Positions 1 through 7,456 of a stretch of DNA of 28,040 bases are shown in pieces; position 1 is the stretch's first letter, and each line of letters begins with the position of its first letter. Source of the DNA: a virus; IMG/VR virus record IMGVR_UViG_3300021963_000524, positions 1 through 28,040 of that record; one strand, given 5' to 3'. The notes under the pieces are model-generated. The model was given only the letters and a program-made list of their open reading frames with translations. It was not told the DNA's origin and did not search any database. The position numbers and the translations under genes are program-made.

Positions 1-1109
1 AATCCAGATGATGTGAAGTTGAATGGACCATAGAATGTTGCTCTAAATGCAACATCTGAATCAACAGGATTTATTAAATTGTACTTAAATGCTGCAGAAC
101 TACCACCAATATATGGATAAACTACGTGCATTTTGCTCCAAATCCCTTCGAATTTCATATCAGAAACCAAAGTATTAATAGCTGAAGTTTCAGCAGATGT
201 TAAAGTAGCACCGGTTCTAGAGATTTGGTTAACGTAATTTAAAACGTCTTGATCCACTTGAGAAACTGATCTTCCTAAAGTGGTTTGGAATGTTTCTACA
301 ATATTATAAAATGTCGTGGCATCTGCATAAGGAATACCATCAGCAGCAAATCCAAAAGAATAAGTGTTAGCTGTAGAATAAGTAAATCCTAAATTACCTG
401 ATGTTTGACATCCGATTGTAAAAGTTCTATAATTTTTATCAGAAGCTGTTGCACTGTTATCATAATTGTTACTAAAAAATGCAGTATCGTTTCTGTATAA
501 TTTTCTAGAAGTATATGAAATCTGGTCAATCCAAATAAGTCCTTGGGGATCTCCTGAAGAACCGCCTTGTCTATTACTTTCGCTTCCTGGATCATAAAAA
601 GCATAGTTGCTATTAGCGCCAAGATCAATACTTGCTGATGTTGGATTCGTGTAAGTATTATCTGCAACTGAGCATACAAAATTTATGTAATTTTGAACTG
701 TTGCTTTATTGTCTAAACAATATAAACCCCAAGACAAACTAGAGTAATCAGTTAAATCTGTTCCTAGACTCCAATGAGTTTCTGCATAAGAGTTAGATCC
801 GTTACCAACAATACCATAATCATTAAATGCCATTCCTCCGGCAAAAGTTAATCTAAATGCTGCATCAGTATCTGCAGGATCTACTAGATTGTATTTACAT
901 GTTGTAGCAGTTCCTCCGACCATTGGCCAGATTGCGTAAAAGTAGTTCCATAAACCAGCTGTCTTTAGATCTACAACTAAAGTGTTAATTGCAGAACTTA
1001 TAGTGGGATCAGTAATCCCTGTTGCTGCTAAGAATGCAGCAGCATTTGGATCTATCGGCGGAGGCGTAGACCCGGCAGCTTTTAAAAATGTAAATGGAGT
1101 ACTAAACAT
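1..1109 (-). CDS. Tail fibre / adhesin-like protein, C-terminus cut by window edge
   Basis: The frame is open from an ATG at 1109 to the window edge (369 codons visible), and the ATG lies two bases after the stop of the preceding fibre gene. The visible part holds one complete module and the start of a second copy, about 270 residues apart. Residues about 33-92 contain INTLVVDLKTAGLWNYFYAI followed by a GG-KYNL-DP-D-DAAFRLTF pattern. From about residue 304 the same pattern returns as INTLVSDMKFEGIWSKMHVV. The first module ends with FQTTLGR. I know this module from uncharacterised phage tail and adhesin proteins, where it probably forms a lectin-like or beta-sandwich unit. Its place at the end of the tail operon suggests a distal receptor-binding or virion-decoration role. 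The exact function is inference and the C-terminus is unseen. Confidence 0.75.
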   Translation of the reverse strand, partial: MFSTPFTFLKAAGSTPPPIDPNAAAFLAATGITDPTISSAINTLVVDLKTAGLWNYFYAIWPMVGGTATTCKYNLVDPADTDAAFRLTFAGGMAFNDYGIVGNGSNSYAETHWSLGTDLTDYSSLSWGLYCLDNKATVQNYINFVCSVADNTYTNPTSASIDLGANSNYAFYDPGSESNRQGGSSGDPQGLIWIDQISYTSRKLYRNDTAFFSNNYDNSATASDKNYRTFTIGCQTSGNLGFTYSTANTYSFGFAADGIPYADATTFYNIVETFQTTLGRSVSQVDQDVLNYVNQISRTGATLTSAETSAINTLVSDMKFEGIWSKMHVVYPYIGGSSAAFKYNLINPVDSDVAFRATFYGPFNFTSSG

Positions 1110-1111
1110 GC

Positions 1112-2431
1112 TTAAGAAAAGTTTAAGTTTGCGTTTCCGTAATAAGCTCCGCTTAAGTAGATAAACGAAACGAAATCTATAGAACCTCCTGTGCCAGTTA
1201 AGGTTGGAGGAGTTCCGCCAGCCCATAAAACATCTACTCCCCAATCTATAGTGTATCCTCCTGCTGGAGAAGCTTGTTGGAATCCTATTGTATAAACTCC
1301 ACCGTCTACTGGATTTGTTTTATTAAGAGTAGTGATATTAGCATCTAAAGTGAAATACTGAATGTTAGAATTGTTCCAATTTAAAGTTACTGTTCCTCCA
1401 GTTGATCCTAAGAAATAAGCATGTGATGCTGCCTGACCAGTAACACCCAATACGTTTCCGTCGAATGTTAGGTTAGCTGATGCTTCTATTCCTGTTTGTG
1501 TTCCGTCAGAATAAACTAATCTATCAGCTCCATAGTTAGCAACTGTGTAAGCTCCTGTGGCTCCGTTAATTCCAGATGTTCCACTGGTTCCTGCGCTACC
1601 ACTAATGCCTGAAGAACCCGATGTTCCCGAAGATCCTGAAGATCCATCTTGACCTGGTACACTAGTTTCTCCAGTTGCTATTGCTTGGATGTAACCTACT
1701 AAATCTGTAGTAATATATCCAGGATTAAAAATATCATTAAATTGTATTCTAAATCCTGTAGTTGCTTTATTTACAATTGAAATGGAAGTAGATCCAGCAG
1801 AAGTTAAATCTACCCAACCACTAATACCAGTAGATAGGGATTCATATTGAAAATCTACGGAATAATTTGTTGTATTAAATGGAACTGTAAAAGTCCAATC
1901 AAAATAAACAATATTATTAGGATCGTCGTAAGTAAACATTCCTCCAGTAACACCAATATTCTTAGCAGTTAAACCAAGACCAGTTCCCGTGGCTCCTGTA
2001 GCACCATTAACTCCTGAAGTTCCGCTAGATCCTGCTGGTCCATTAACTCCTGAAGTTCCGCTGGATCCTGCTGGTCCATCAATTCCTGATGTTCCGCTAG
2101 ATCCTGCAGCACCTACTGCTCCACTAGTTCCGCTGCTTCCTGCTGCTCCTGGTGCACCGTTAACTCCTGAAGTCCCACTAGAACCACTTATTCCACTTGT
2201 TCCGCTAGAACCATTTGTTCCTGAAGTACCGCTAGATCCATTAATACCAGCACTTCCTCCACCGAAGACAAGGATATCTCCATTGGAATCTATACCTAAA
2301 ATGGTATCAGTTCCGCCAACGTTTTGGGCGTAAAGACCTACATAACCAGCAGGCGGTGTATCGGGAGAGGTAACTTTCGAGAAGTTAATTTGGCCTCCGG
2401 TAGACCCGATTATAAATTTAGCATTAGACAT
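1112..2431 (-). CDS. Collagen-like tail fibre protein
   Basis: A 439-residue structural protein. Residues about 1-55 form a short head (MSNAKFIIGSTGGQINFSKV). A long stretch of Gly-X-Y collagen-like repeats based on GSSGTSG follows, a beta-rich globular insert of about 100 residues interrupts it, and a second shorter collagen-like block comes next. The C-terminal domain of about 95 residues carries QYFTLDANIT, GGYTIDW and an ending in SGAYYGNANLNFS. That terminal domain is clearly homologous to the end of the fibre gene at 26917-28040. Such domains end many phage fibres and probably trimerise or bind the host surface. The gene lies 15 bases after the 2447-3118 gene and probably shares its transcript. 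Plus-strand ORFs over it are antisense shadows of the Gly/Ser/Pro codons. Confidence 0.85.
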   Translation of the reverse strand: MSNAKFIIGSTGGQINFSKVTSPDTPPAGYVGLYAQNVGGTDTILGIDSNGDILVFGGGSAGINGSSGTSGTNGSSGTSGISGSSGTSGVNGAPGAAGSSGTSGAVGAAGSSGTSGIDGPAGSSGTSGVNGPAGSSGTSGVNGATGATGTGLGLTAKNIGVTGGMFTYDDPNNIVYFDWTFTVPFNTTNYSVDFQYESLSTGISGWVDLTSAGSTSISIVNKATTGFRIQFNDIFNPGYITTDLVGYIQAIATGETSVPGQDGSSGSSGTSGSSGISGSAGTSGTSGINGATGAYTVANYGADRLVYSDGTQTGIEASANLTFDGNVLGVTGQAASHAYFLGSTGGTVTLNWNNSNIQYFTLDANITTLNKTNPVDGGVYTIGFQQASPAGGYTIDWGVDVLWAGGTPPTLTGTGGSIDFVSFIYLSGAYYGNANLNFS

Positions 2432-2446
2432 ATCAAGTTTTATTAT

Positions 2447-3118
2447 TTAGCAATATCCCCATGGGGCTGTTGTTTGTGTTAGTGTTAGTGGTGTTGGAAT
2501 GTTTAGCGTAGCTCCGTTTTGAACTAGAATATTCTGACAGTACGTTATAGTGTTCTGTGCGAGCGTATAAATTGTTCCTGATGTTATTGTACACGGGAAC
2601 TGATAAAGTGGCGTGTTGGTCACGTAAACAATAGCATCGAGTATTTCATTGCCGTCTACGTAAGGAACAAATTCCACTTCATGTTCGCAAGGATCAGTAG
2701 CATATAAGAATGCTTGGCCTCTATCGATTTGTGCGAATTCTATTTGACAAACGTTCCAAACTGTTTGTGCAAAGTTCCAGAAGTCATCGTCATTAGACCA
2801 GACAGCACAAGATAAAGGGGATTCTAAAGTGATTGTAGGTGCATTGGTATTAAAAGCAATGTACTCGTAGTTACCTTCTGGATACAAATAAATGTCTCCG
2901 TTTATTGGATCATTAAGTCCATCAACACCAACTAAATTAATTTCTAACTCTACAAAACGTGTATTCCTACGTACAACATTAGCTGCTACAGAGAATGTTT
3001 GCTTAGAATACGTGTTGGTAAATACTAAAGTAAAAAAATTCCCTAAGTTTGACCCAGCCGATACTGTATCAGCATAGATGATTAGGTTATTAGTACTATT
3101 GGGCGTTAGATTTAGCAT
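2447..3118 (-). CDS. Phage structural protein of unknown function
   Basis: A 223-residue protein beginning MLNLTPNSTNNLIIYADTVS. I place the start at the ATG at 3118, not at an in-frame TTG at 3154, because the TTG lies in the T-tract of a terminator and a late promoter motif (3127-3153) sits between the two. The protein is rich in beta-type residues, with alternating hydrophobic segments (FVELEINLVGVDG, GDIYLYPEGNYEYIAFNT), and has a C-terminal half containing several cysteines. It looks like a small beta-sandwich virion protein of a kind seen in Bacteroidota phages. It is the first gene of a unit that continues into two fibre or adhesin genes, so an adaptor or fibre-attachment role is plausible but unproven. 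Confidence 0.7.
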   Translation of the reverse strand: MLNLTPNSTNNLIIYADTVSAGSNLGNFFTLVFTNTYSKQTFSVAANVVRRNTRFVELEINLVGVDGLNDPINGDIYLYPEGNYEYIAFNTNAPTITLESPLSCAVWSNDDDFWNFAQTVWNVCQIEFAQIDRGQAFLYATDPCEHEVEFVPYVDGNEILDAIVYVTNTPLYQFPCTITSGTIYTLAQNTITYCQNILVQNGATLNIPTPLTLTQTTAPWGYC

Positions 3119-3126
3119 TCTATTAA

Positions 3127-3153
3127 TAAGTATGAAATCTCTACTAGTTGACA
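3127..3153 (-). promoter_or_regulatory. Putative late promoter (TGTCA-N14-CATACTTA)
   Basis: On the minus strand TTGTCA is followed 16 bases later by TACTTA inside CATACTTA, eight bases before the ATG at 3118. The same two boxes with identical spacing occur at four other late-gene starts. The -35 box overlaps the T-tract of the terminator at 3153-3185, so one transcript ends where the next begins. Confidence 0.6.
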
Positions 3154-3185
3154 AAAGAAAGGCCGAGAAATAATTCCCGGCCTTT
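3153..3185 (-). terminator. Intrinsic terminator after the tail tube gene
   Basis: On the minus strand AAAGGCCGGGAA pairs with TTCTCGGCCTTT (one G-U pair) around a TTAT loop, followed by CTTTT. It lies between the stop of the 3215-3751 gene and the next late promoter. The T-tract is short, so some readthrough is possible. Confidence 0.8.
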
Positions 3186-3214
3186 GTAAGTTGCCTTTTT
3201 GTGTGTTAGGCGAA

Positions 3215-3751
3215 TTAAGCGTTAACGAATGTGCATCCGGTTAACGAAGCCAAGGTAGATACTTGGTAAGTCATTTCTGGTTCCATACCCTGAAGTATAA
3301 GACCGTTGTATCCTCCGAAATCTCCTAAAGCTGTACCAGTTGTTGAAGTACCAGCAGAGATTACGCAGCCTCTAGTAAGACCAGTGATCCAATATAGACC
3401 ATTGTTGTCTTCAAATACGCATCTTGATGCTCTATTGTAAGCAAGCAATTGAAGTTGTGCTCTTTTTGCAGAAGACATTTTCTGAACTGGGATTGTTACT
3501 TCTTGAGTCCAAAAAGCTGTTCCATTTGAGTTGCTTATATTAAATACCTCAGAAAAACTTGCGGTTTCCTTCGCCACGTCGATCTGATAAAACGTTCCTG
3601 TACCCCCTGCGATAGCAGTGATACCTGCTGTTGCGCCAGCAGTTACAGAAGTATAGTCGAAATTGCTTGATACCCAAAGGGTTTTTATCCCAGAAATCGA
3701 GTCAAGGCAATCGAGGCTTATGGCCCCTGTTAAATTACATGTTGTTGACAT
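3215..3751 (-). CDS. Putative major tail (tube) protein
   Basis: A 178-residue protein directly downstream of the major capsid gene. It starts MSTTCNLTGAISLDCLDSIS and has beta-rich segments (KTLWVSSNFDYTSV, FYQIDVAKETASFSEVFN), a central KRAQLQLLAYN helix and a Gly-rich end (NGLILQGMEPEMTYQVSTL). Size, composition and a position in its own high-output segment between capsid and fibre genes fit a tail tube subunit in Bacteroidota siphophages. The FSEVFN, mid-protein helix and late GMEPE segments are what I would expect of that tube-protein type, but I cannot run a profile search. An alternative is a capsid decoration protein. A hairpin at 3778-3803 lies upstream and an intrinsic terminator immediately downstream, so its mRNA level may be set separately from its neighbours. 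Confidence 0.6.
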   Translation of the reverse strand: MSTTCNLTGAISLDCLDSISGIKTLWVSSNFDYTSVTAGATAGITAIAGGTGTFYQIDVAKETASFSEVFNISNSNGTAFWTQEVTIPVQKMSSAKRAQLQLLAYNRASRCVFEDNNGLYWITGLTRGCVISAGTSTTGTALGDFGGYNGLILQGMEPEMTYQVSTLASLTGCTFVNA

Positions 3752-3777
3752 AGTTCGTTTATTATTTTTTTTAAATA

Positions 3778-3803
3778 GGGAAGTCTAATTGCTTAGACTT
3801 CCC
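3778..3803 (-). terminator. Perfect 11-bp hairpin after the capsid gene (attenuator or mRNA stabiliser)
   Basis: GGGAAGTCTAA pairs perfectly with TTAGACTTCCC around a four-base loop, nine bases after the major capsid stop codon. The bases after it on the minus strand are CTATTTAAAA, not a T-tract. It is therefore a poor intrinsic terminator and could be a 3'-end stabiliser or processing site separating capsid and tail tube messages. Confidence 0.5.
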
Positions 3804-3812
3804 ATTGTGAAT

Positions 3813-4757
3813 TTAGATAGTTGATACGAACTGAGAAGCGTAAACTGCAGTACCCATTCTGAACTTAGACATGAAGTTAACAACGTCTTGTGAAGGATCG
3901 TAGTAGAACTTGAAGTTGTCAGCGTCATCCAATAGACCTGTACCGAAGAAAATGTATTTCTTAGGACCTACGATGATGTGAGAGTTGCTAGTTAAACCAG
4001 GAGCTCCGAAGATCGTCATAGTTGTACCTGGCCAAGTGAATGTGTTTGGTGCACTACCAGAAACGTTAGAAATGTTAGGATACTGAGTAACCAAAGCATT
4101 ACCTTTGTTCAATAGAGACTGTACAGCGATTGCGTAGTTAGTCATTGACATGTACATAACTAGATCGTCTTCTTGCTTAAGAGCGTTAGTCAATTTGTTG
4201 TAGATACCCCAGATAGTGTCGAATGCAGTAGCAACAACCAAAGGAACTACGATACCAGCACCAGTACCGCCGATGCAACCATCAGCTACAGTAGCTTGTG
4301 CAAGTAAACCTTCTAGAGATCCACCGTCACCAGCCCAAATAGTGTTTTCCACGTAAGCTGCGATGTTGTTTACTTTGTTGTTAGCGATTTGCTCAGCAAA
4401 TGGTACAGATTCAGCATAAGCTGAAGGGCTCAATTGAGAACTCAACCAGTACCCCCTCAGATCCTCTGGGCAAAGCTGTTCTTTGAGCATCTTGCTTTGC
4501 ACCACCAAAGTCAATTGGCTAAATGCTGTAGAGTTACCTGTAGCACCACCTGGACCAACTTGCGCTGCTCCGAAACCACAAGTGGCATCGATGATGTAAG
4601 GGTTTGAGTTTAGTAAGTTGATTGCAGATGTTCCTGCAGTCTTACCTGCCAATAGTGTTAAGTATTGAACTGTGTGTGGCTTTAAAAGCGCTTTAGATAC
4701 TAAATCAGTTGACAACTGATCAGTATATGCTGATAGACCTGATAGATTAAATGACAT
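3813..4757 (-). CDS. Major capsid protein (HK97 fold)
   Basis: A 314-residue protein with the expected layout of a compact HK97-fold shell subunit. It has an N-terminal arm, a spine-helix region (QLTLVVQSKMLKEQLCPEDL), a middle NIAAYVENTIWAGDG segment typical of Bacteroidota phage capsids, an A-domain region (TAFDTIWGIYNKLTNALKQE, then DLVMYMS) and a C-terminal half containing HIIVGPKKYIFFGTGLLDDA. It lies 18 bases downstream of the scaffold candidate and shares the transcript starting near 5405. The order protease polyprotein, scaffold, capsid is classic for head modules and supports the call. Family assignment comes from recognition of layout and neighbours, not from a search. Confidence 0.85.
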   Translation of the reverse strand: MSFNLSGLSAYTDQLSTDLVSKALLKPHTVQYLTLLAGKTAGTSAINLLNSNPYIIDATCGFGAAQVGPGGATGNSTAFSQLTLVVQSKMLKEQLCPEDLRGYWLSSQLSPSAYAESVPFAEQIANNKVNNIAAYVENTIWAGDGGSLEGLLAQATVADGCIGGTGAGIVVPLVVATAFDTIWGIYNKLTNALKQEDDLVMYMSMTNYAIAVQSLLNKGNALVTQYPNISNVSGSAPNTFTWPGTTMTIFGAPGLTSNSHIIVGPKKYIFFGTGLLDDADNFKFYYDPSQDVVNFMSKFRMGTAVYASQFVSTI

Positions 4758-4775
4758 AATTTTTTGTGTTTATTT

Positions 4776-5372
4776 TTAGAATTTTCTGTTTGTTTTACCT
4801 AATTCTGCTTTGACGTTTTTAAGACCTTCTAGTCTTGCATCTAAAGCTGAAGTTGGTGTGATTGGTTCGTCGTTGAAAGTAGAAAGTTTAGAAGCTCCTG
4901 GAGTCTTACTCATTTTTTCCATTTTGGATTTGTAAGAAGCCATTTCTTCTTTAACCACGCTAACTTCTTTAGCTACTTCTTCAATAGCTTCCATACATTG
5001 CATGATCATTTTTTTCATTTCCTCTTTAACAATTTCCCCTTCGGTTTTTGTTGGTTGACCTGCTGGCTCTTCGCCTGCTGGTACTTCTGCTGCGGCTTCG
5101 ATTTCTACCTCTACTTTAGGTTCGGCTTCGATTACCTCAGAAATCGTTCCTTCAGCGTCGACAGTAACTTTGGTTCCATCTTCAAGTGTGTGAATACCCT
5201 CTGGTGCCGGTGCCTTTTCTCCGCTCTCACTAACTACGAATAGTTTAGATCCTGCTTCGAAGCTTTCCGCTTCCACTCTGGTAACTCCATCTTCAAGAAT
5301 AGACTCCGCCATCTTAACCTCTAAACCTAGGGCGATTTTAATTGCGTTGATTTTTTCTTTGTAAAAGTTCAT
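4776..5372 (-). CDS. Putative capsid scaffold / assembly protein
   Basis: A 198-residue acidic protein. The N-terminal segment (MNFYKEKINAIKIALGLEVK) leads into two short beta-type repeats (ILEDGVTRVEAESFEAG and HTLEDGTKVTVDAEGT), then a low-complexity E/A/P linker. A predicted coiled coil (KEEMKKMIMQCMEAIEEVAK onward) follows, with a tail of about 45 residues. This layout, just upstream of the major capsid gene and just downstream of a protease gene, is typical of a scaffolding protein that templates the procapsid and is then cleaved. The LEDG-repeat N-terminus is familiar from Bacteroidota phage head modules. The coiled-coil and acidic composition are visible; the scaffold role is inferred from them and from synteny. 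Confidence 0.7.
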   Translation of the reverse strand: MNFYKEKINAIKIALGLEVKMAESILEDGVTRVEAESFEAGSKLFVVSESGEKAPAPEGIHTLEDGTKVTVDAEGTISEVIEAEPKVEVEIEAAAEVPAGEEPAGQPTKTEGEIVKEEMKKMIMQCMEAIEEVAKEVSVVKEEMASYKSKMEKMSKTPGASKLSTFNDEPITPTSALDARLEGLKNVKAELGKTNRKF

Positions 5373-5404
5373 ATTGTGATAATTTTTTTTGGTGTTATCT
5401 CAAG

Positions 5405-5431
5405 TAAGTATGCTTAAAATGCGAGATGACA
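5405..5431 (-). promoter_or_regulatory. Putative late promoter (TGTCA-N14-CATACTTA)
   Basis: ATGTCA is followed 16 bases later by TACTTA within CATACTTA on the minus strand, with 32 bases between the box and the ATG at 5372. It is the only one of the five late motifs that leaves a leader of ordinary length. It would drive scaffold, capsid and tail tube genes. Confidence 0.6.
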
Positions 5432-5438
5432 TTTTCTA

Positions 5439-7424
5439 TTAGGAATTTTTTAGGATTCTAATAACCTTATTATATATTTCTCTATCCTTTTGGTATTGCT
5501 CCCAGTCAAGTTTATCCATAAACGAACCTTCGAGGCTAAATCCTTTAACCTCCCCAGACTTAACCTTTTTCCAAACCTCGGAGTCGGTAACTCTCATTTT
5601 GATTACCCAGCTGCCTACAGGTAGGTTTAGGTTATAGACCGAATTAGCCTTATCCTCAGGGTGTTCAATAATCCAGCTCTCGTAAACGTAAGATTTGCCA
5701 TCTTGTTCTCCATCATGTTGGATGTTGCTCTCGGCTAACTTCTGTTCTCTCATGAACTTCTCCGCCATTCTTCTAACAACCTCTGGGGAAAATCTAACGA
5801 AGTAAACGTTTCCGTTCTTGTCTTTGCGGGGTATTTCAATATTTGGTATGGCTACTGGACCAACTAATTCCATTTTGTCTTCAATAGCAGCAAAAGCATA
5901 ACCATTATTAGGCATGTCATTTGGTTTTTCCCCAGCGATACCTGGTGCAGCACCTTTGTTTTCGTATCCGCCATCTTCATTTACATAGAACTTAGTCCAT
6001 CTATGCTTGCAGTTAGGTCCACCTTTATACTTCCAGATAGAGTAGGTATCATCCCCATTTAACCCAAAACCTGGGTTAACAGCTCTACTACCCATAGCTT
6101 CTATATCTTCGAATGTGTAGAATAGATCCATGCTTACCATTTCACTGCAGAAAGCTCTAGTATCTGATCCAACTGATCCTGTGTATTTGTAAACAGTGTA
6201 GCCCTTAGCAAACTTAAGATCCATATTTTCTGTCTCTTCGGTGAAATTCAATCCGTTTACTTTTAAATCTGTAGCACTAATTCCTACGCTTTTAGCAAAT
6301 TCTAGAACTGCACTAAGATTTAACTCCACATTCTTTAGTATGCTGTCTGCTTTACGTCCAACATACTTTCCTGTAGGTTCCCATTTACCTTCTACATCTT
6401 CGTAGATCTCGATAATGTAACCTGGATCTTCTTCGGTGCCTTGTATTTCGAAATCTACACCTGGTACTTTTTTAGCACCTTTTACGATCTCTGTGATCTT
6501 TCCTCTTGGATTCTTGTCTGCTGTTTTCCAGCTAACTTCGTCGCCAACAGAAAGTTCGTCAACAGATGCAAACTCTTGTAGTTCAGGATGATATCCTAGA
6601 TACACTAGATTACCAGACTTAGTAATAGTTTCCCCGTCTATCTTAACCTCTACAGGTTCTATATTGTCCGGGTTATCGTACCAGTACTGAACATCATAAC
6701 CGCCATCGTCTTTTAATTCTACTACCAAACCTCTATCGTAATTTTGGTCTTCTGCTTGTAGAACTACTTTTTCACCTCTAGGTAAAATAATCCCTTGTGC
6801 TGCAAATTCTTCGTTTCTGATTTGCTTAAGTTTTCTTTCTGCCCATTCTATACCTTCTGTTCCTCCCCAAGCATCCCACATTAACTTGCCACATCCTTCG
6901 CCATAAGGGGTTTCTGAATTCTGTCTATGCCTTTGGAAGGCAGACATACGTGCTATAGTGTCTTCGGAAATAGGTTCTTTGTTAGCTAACTGGCTTGCTC
7001 TAGCTTTTCCTGTAGCCATACCGCAATCACCCCAACCATTTTCTTCTGCATAAGCAACTGCACGTCTAGCATTTTCTACAGCAGCTTCTGGATAATCAGT
7101 ATAGCTTTCTGCAAACTTTTGTTTCTTCTTTCCAGTTTCATCCACATAAGGCGGGAGTGCACTAGTGTCTATGCTCATATTCTCGTAGGTAGAGATACAG
7201 ATAGCAACAGCTTGATCTTGGTCTTTACCTTCGCCAATTAAAACTGGTACGCATCTGCCCATGTATTCAGACTCTGATTCTCCAGATTCTGGTTCTACAA
7301 ATTTCTCAGCTTTAAAGTACATAAAGTTCTTTTCGATAGCTGGAGTATCGACTAGTGCTATGGCGTCTACACCAGATCCTTCCAGTTCGTCTACTATTTC
7401 TAAATCAATTACTTTTCTTTCCAT
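5439..7424 (-). CDS. Prohead serine protease of the XkdF type, multidomain polyprotein
   Basis: A 661-residue protein. I choose the ATG at 7424 (MERKVIDLEIVDELEGSGVD) over one 11 codons upstream because a late promoter motif lies between them. Residues 1-40 form a typical protease-family start (AIALVDTPAIEKNFMYF). Residues 54-82 hold a small EGKDQDQAVAIC module. Residues about 108-205 hold a WGDCG, GEGCGKLMWDAWGG domain known from phage head proteins. Residues about 290-365 resemble the hypervirulence-associated TUDOR domain (SVGDEVSWKTA, EEDPGYIIEIYED). Residues about 415-480 end in GGPNCKHRW, like MuF-type C-termini. Residues about 520-640 match the XkdF / S78_2 protease core, with candidate catalytic His570 and Ser630 (GFSLEGSF). 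It probably cleaves scaffold and capsid during head maturation. Domain names are from recognition. Confidence 0.8.
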   Translation of the reverse strand: MERKVIDLEIVDELEGSGVDAIALVDTPAIEKNFMYFKAEKFVEPESGESESEYMGRCVPVLIGEGKDQDQAVAICISTYENMSIDTSALPPYVDETGKKKQKFAESYTDYPEAAVENARRAVAYAEENGWGDCGMATGKARASQLANKEPISEDTIARMSAFQRHRQNSETPYGEGCGKLMWDAWGGTEGIEWAERKLKQIRNEEFAAQGIILPRGEKVVLQAEDQNYDRGLVVELKDDGGYDVQYWYDNPDNIEPVEVKIDGETITKSGNLVYLGYHPELQEFASVDELSVGDEVSWKTADKNPRGKITEIVKGAKKVPGVDFEIQGTEEDPGYIIEIYEDVEGKWEPTGKYVGRKADSILKNVELNLSAVLEFAKSVGISATDLKVNGLNFTEETENMDLKFAKGYTVYKYTGSVGSDTRAFCSEMVSMDLFYTFEDIEAMGSRAVNPGFGLNGDDTYSIWKYKGGPNCKHRWTKFYVNEDGGYENKGAAPGIAGEKPNDMPNNGYAFAAIEDKMELVGPVAIPNIEIPRKDKNGNVYFVRFSPEVVRRMAEKFMREQKLAESNIQHDGEQDGKSYVYESWIIEHPEDKANSVYNLNLPVGSWVIKMRVTDSEVWKKVKSGEVKGFSLEGSFMDKLDWEQYQKDREIYNKVIRILKNS

Positions 7425-7429
7425 GTTAG

Positions 7430-7456
7430 TAAGTATGTTTTTATTACAATTGGGCA
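7430..7456 (-). promoter_or_regulatory. Putative late promoter (TTGCCC variant, N16, TACTTA)
   Basis: CATACTTA ends five bases before the ATG at 7424. Exactly 14 bases upstream of it is TGCCC, matching the TGTCA box at three of five positions. The -35 part lies in the last codons of the tape measure gene. If transcription starts at the usual distance, the mRNA begins at or next to the start codon. Confidence 0.5.

Noticed and set aside
389-679. Minus-strand ORF of 96 codons
   Set aside because: Out of frame with the long open adhesin frame that covers 1-1109, which has homologous internal modules.
982-1164. Plus-strand ORF of 60 codons
   Set aside because: Lies antisense to the end of the adhesin and fibre genes; composition is a shadow of the minus-strand coding frame.
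1989-2333. Plus-strand Pro/Leu-rich ORF
   Set aside because: Antisense of the GSSGTSG collagen-like codons; no start context.
3118-3154. TTG start at 3154 for the 2447-3118 gene
   Set aside because: It lies in the T-tract of the upstream terminator and the late promoter motif falls between it and the ATG at 3118.
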